DNA of 64,000 nt, taken from NCBI GenBank assembly GCA_029718625.1, contig CM056381.1, positions 50,834,157 to 50,898,156 on the forward strand. Reading direction: 5' to 3'. The notes under the pieces were generated by a model, which was given only the letters and a program-made list of their open reading frames with translations, did no database searches and was not told where the DNA came from. A program made the translations under genes and the position numbers. The DNA is from Synaphobranchus kaupii. Its lineage: Eukaryota > Chordata > Actinopteri > Anguilliformes > Synaphobranchidae. Shown here piece by piece: positions 61,084 through 64,000 of the stretch (its first letter is position 1; each line of letters begins with the position of its first letter).

Positions 61084-63212
61084 TTACATGAAGTAAGAAG
61101 ATGGCATTACAATGGACATAACAAGGCTTGAGTAACCTGCCTATCCTTCTGTACAGCCCGTGGAAAGGCTCATTGTCAGCCGTATAGCTTTTAGCACATC
61201 GCCGTATCAATGGACAGACCTTGCCAAGCAACTTCTGTTTCATGTGTTCCGCCTAAATATCAGGAGGCAAGTTCTCCACACCCAGTAAGCACAAGCAGAT
61301 TAAACTTAAGGAATAAAGGATGGTCCAGCATGGTTGGGAGAATACTCTTTAGCTCTCCTCCAATCTGAATTCTGCTTCTTATGTTTGCTTTCCTTATTGC
61401 CACGGAAACAGTGTGGGTATCTGTAACGTGTCCATGTGCTCTTTAGGTTTGCCTCATAAAATGAGATTAAGGGGGATAAATTAAACTGCTTTGTTGGCTG
61501 AGGAGATTGCCCCTCGTTTTTGACGTCATCCTTCATGGCGTTGAATACACTTCAGGGCTCAACATCACTACGTAGGTGCTGGATGTTTTCTAAGAATATC
61601 TGTTTTGTTTTAATAGCACTTATACAGGTGATCTGTATTTGCCCTCTGTGGCTTACTTGTTTTATTCGGCTCAGGAAGTTATTTGTTAGGGCTTGCATAA
61701 CGTTAAAAAAAAAAAAGAAAGAAAACCGAAATGGCTTCAGTGTCCTTGATTAATGAATCAGTAATGACAAGTATAGCAAAATACTGGAAGCCATTCCAAA
61801 TGTCACTGCTGATTTAGTATGAAGAACAACTGTGGACTCCCTGTATATGAAAGAGAAAATTGTGTTCCAAGTGCCAGATTACCTGTCATTCCAAATCCGA
61901 CTTAAGGCACTTAAAAAGAGTATTGCTGTTTAGTGGCATTTCAGAAATAATCTGTATGAATTGGATGACATCAGTGCCTTGTGCTTTAACTCCTATTTTC
62001 AGATTTCTCATAGTGCAGGTCCAAGACAGATGGTTTTACCAATAATCGACTTGCGATTCAAAGGGATACAAAATTTAAGAGTTCATTAAATGATTTTGGA
62101 TCTTTCAAAACTCAGCTATCCAATGATATCAGTGTGACTGAGTTTTGAAATCCCCCCCTCCCCCCCCCCCCCCCCCCCCCATCCCATGCTACAGATAATG
62201 AAATACTTTAAGGGAGCGGAACATTTAGCATCTGCCATCCTCCTTGGACATCCTCTTAAACGAGAATGTTTCTGTTCATTAATTCACATTCTCGAACAGA
62301 TGGGGGACACGAGAGATGAATTATCATTGTAACTGATTTTGTTACTAGAGTGCTTGTAATTTGATGTGCATGCCTTTTTACTTGTAACAGAGTTTAATCT
62401 TTTCAGACATTGCACAGCACCTGCAGTGGCTGACTTGAAATTATAACTTTCCTCTCTTATTAGCATTTTTTTTACTTTCCTGTGTACAATACAATGTATG
62501 CAATCCTTAAGTATAATATTGCTAAGAACCCATTACAGATATTATCCCATTCTGACATTGTAATTGGGGCTGGCCTGAATCTTATGAAGGTTTGGAGATT
62601 CCTTGGTCACATTTTGTTCATGGCATAATCCTAAAGTATTCTGACTTGTTTTCATTTTGTATAATCCTACTGAAATCAATCCTTCAAGGATATCAGTCTT
62701 CTATGTCGCTTGTACATCCGTCAGTACATCGACATCTTTAAAGGGAACATCTGCTTGGAAAAACTATCATATGGAGAATGATAAAATAAGATTATTCTAT
62801 GGTTCACCAATCAAAATTGCGAGCTTTTTTTTATTCAATAAAGAGCAGTGATAGTGATACGAAGAATAGTTTGTATTGGGTGACTCAGTATGATGAAAAG
62901 GAAGAGAACCATATAAGAATATGTCCCGATTCAATCTGACCTCAGTGGGTGTCAATTAACAAATGAAACAAATTAAATGTTATTCATTTTCATTGTGTAA
63001 CATTGACTTGGAAGGAATATCAATCCAATTTATTTAATTATTAAAGACATTATTATGTTTTCTTTAACTGTAGAAGACAGGCTTTGCCTGTGAAATATCT
63101 GCAGGATGTCTGGCATTGCTCAACAGTTGGGAGGCAGACTTTATTAATGGGGAGCCCTAGCTCTTGGGCTCCAGACCATATAAAACAAGCATTTACATGA
63201 ATTGAAGTACAA
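61084..63212. other. dis3l2 intron sequence with a poly-C tract
   Basis: No coding exon was recognised, although the next dis3l2 exon should lie downstream of 59761 and may be outside the window. A small hairpin and C tract lie at 62104-62180. Confidence 0.4.
62104..62180. repeat. Hairpin followed by a 20-base C run
   Basis: TTTCAAAACTCAG and CTGAGTTTTGAAA form a hairpin (about 62104-62150). It is followed by a nearly pure C tract, including 20 uninterrupted Cs at 62161-62180. Confidence 0.8.
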
Positions 63213-64000
63213 AGCCCAATTCCAAAAAAAGTTAGGACAGTATGTAAAATGCACATAAAAGCAGAAAGCAGTGATTTATAAATTCTCTTTTACATACAGT
63301 GCATCCGGAAAGTTATTTCTCCGGACTCATTTTCCTATAGAACTCTATGGGGAAAAAAGTCAGGAGAAACAACCCTTAAAGTGATCCATCCACATCTACT
63401 CCATATCTGGCAACAGAGTGATGGTTTGGGGCTTGTTTGATAGCTCAGACCCTTGATAACTTACAGCCATTTAGCCAGCCATGTGTTCCATACTGTACCA
63501 GTGTAATTTACAGCTGAATCTAGTCTCACCCCCCAATTTCCATAGAGATCCATTCAAATGCAGAGAGGTTATAGTATCGCTTGTAACAGTACCTGAAAAT
63601 AAGATATCGACAGTTTTTTTGATGTTGATGGTCACAGACTTCAGGAAGTAACAGCATGTAAAGGATATGCGACCAAATATGAAATATGATACTTTAAAAA
63701 TATGTTAAAGCAAAGGGTATGAATACTTATGTAAATGAGAAATTTTTGTTTTTTATTTTTAATAAATTTGCAAAAAACTTTTTTCACATTGTCATTATGG
63801 GGTGTTGTGTGTAGAATTTTGAGGGAAAAAATGAATTTAATCAATGTTGGAATAAGGCTGTAACAAAACAAAATGTGGAAAAAGTGCAGCGCTGTGAATA
63901 CTTTCCGGATGCACTGTATAACATCAACTTTATTGATTTTTGTAAATATATGCTAATTCTGAATTTGATGCCTGCAATACGTTCCAAAAAAAGTTGGGAC
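63213..64000. mobile_element. MITE with 'CCAATTCCAAAAAAAGTTGGGAC' type ends, split and cut by the window edge
   Basis: CCCAATTCCAAAAAAAGTTA at 63213 is the left end of a common teleost family. After the nested element at 63297-63916 the sequence resumes and shows TTCCAAAAAAAGTTGGGAC at the window edge. The right boundary cannot be set. Confidence 0.55.
63297..63916. mobile_element. Tc1-derived MITE nested in another MITE
   Basis: Ends CAGTGCATCCGGAAAGT and the complement of CTTTCCGGATGCACTG, with TA at 63295-63296 and 63917-63918. 620 bp with no transposase. It shares its body with 42632-43167 and part of it with the arms of 28612-29806. Confidence 0.85.

Overview
The window looks like nuclear DNA of a teleost fish. 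Two vertebrate host genes with GT-AG introns are present, both known as neighbours in other vertebrates. On the minus strand lies a complete two-exon C-type natriuretic peptide precursor gene (nppc type, 12025 to 10192). On the plus strand lies the 5' part of dis3l2, a 3'-to-5' exoribonuclease: a promoter near 35.46 kb and five coding exons at 36739-37402, 37755-37897, 38174-38227, 46449-46550 and 59560-59761. The gene runs out of the right edge. No bacterial-type genes, operons, ribosome binding sites or CRISPR arrays are present.

Most of the rest is transposable element sequence. From left to right: a decayed piggyBac gene with a spliced 5' end (327-2379); an apparently intact DD34E Tc1-type element (4018-5548) with a near-identical second copy carrying a 2-nt deletion (43178-44706); an internally deleted Tc1 (7140-7671); a candidate solo LTR (15918-16451); a very large nested structure between nppc and dis3l2 (16677-33445); then, within the dis3l2 introns, a LINE ORF1 remnant, Tc1-derived MITEs, a third Tc1 (49103-50735), a 5S-rRNA-derived SINE, a second solo LTR and several MITEs.

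The standout is the 16.77-kb structure at 16677-33445. It is flanked by a 9-bp direct repeat (GCAGAATAG), ends in near-identical inverted repeats of about 131 bp, and its arms are tandem arrays of a 181-bp unit in opposite orientation. This is the architecture of foldback (FB-like, Mutator-superfamily) elements. A degenerate DIRS1-type tyrosine-recombinase retrotransposon sits between the two arms. The right arm is split by a 7.9-kb element with CCCTGC.../...GTAGGG ends. That element carries a broken multi-exon gene resembling BEND5 (BEN domain), and the gene's introns hold a GGGGTATACTACGAAGC-type MITE; just downstream of the gene is a 1.2-kb palindromic MITE.

Host gene function: nppc encodes a secreted peptide of the guanylyl cyclase B / cGMP pathway, and dis3l2 a cytoplasmic RNase that degrades uridylated RNAs. 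They are divergently arranged (nppc minus, dis3l2 plus) and separated here by about 23 kb, most of it transposon. I infer no shared regulation. An unexpected point in dis3l2 is that its first coding exon can also be read past its splice donor into a short hydrophobic tail, followed closely by three AATAAA signals, which suggests a possible truncated isoform.
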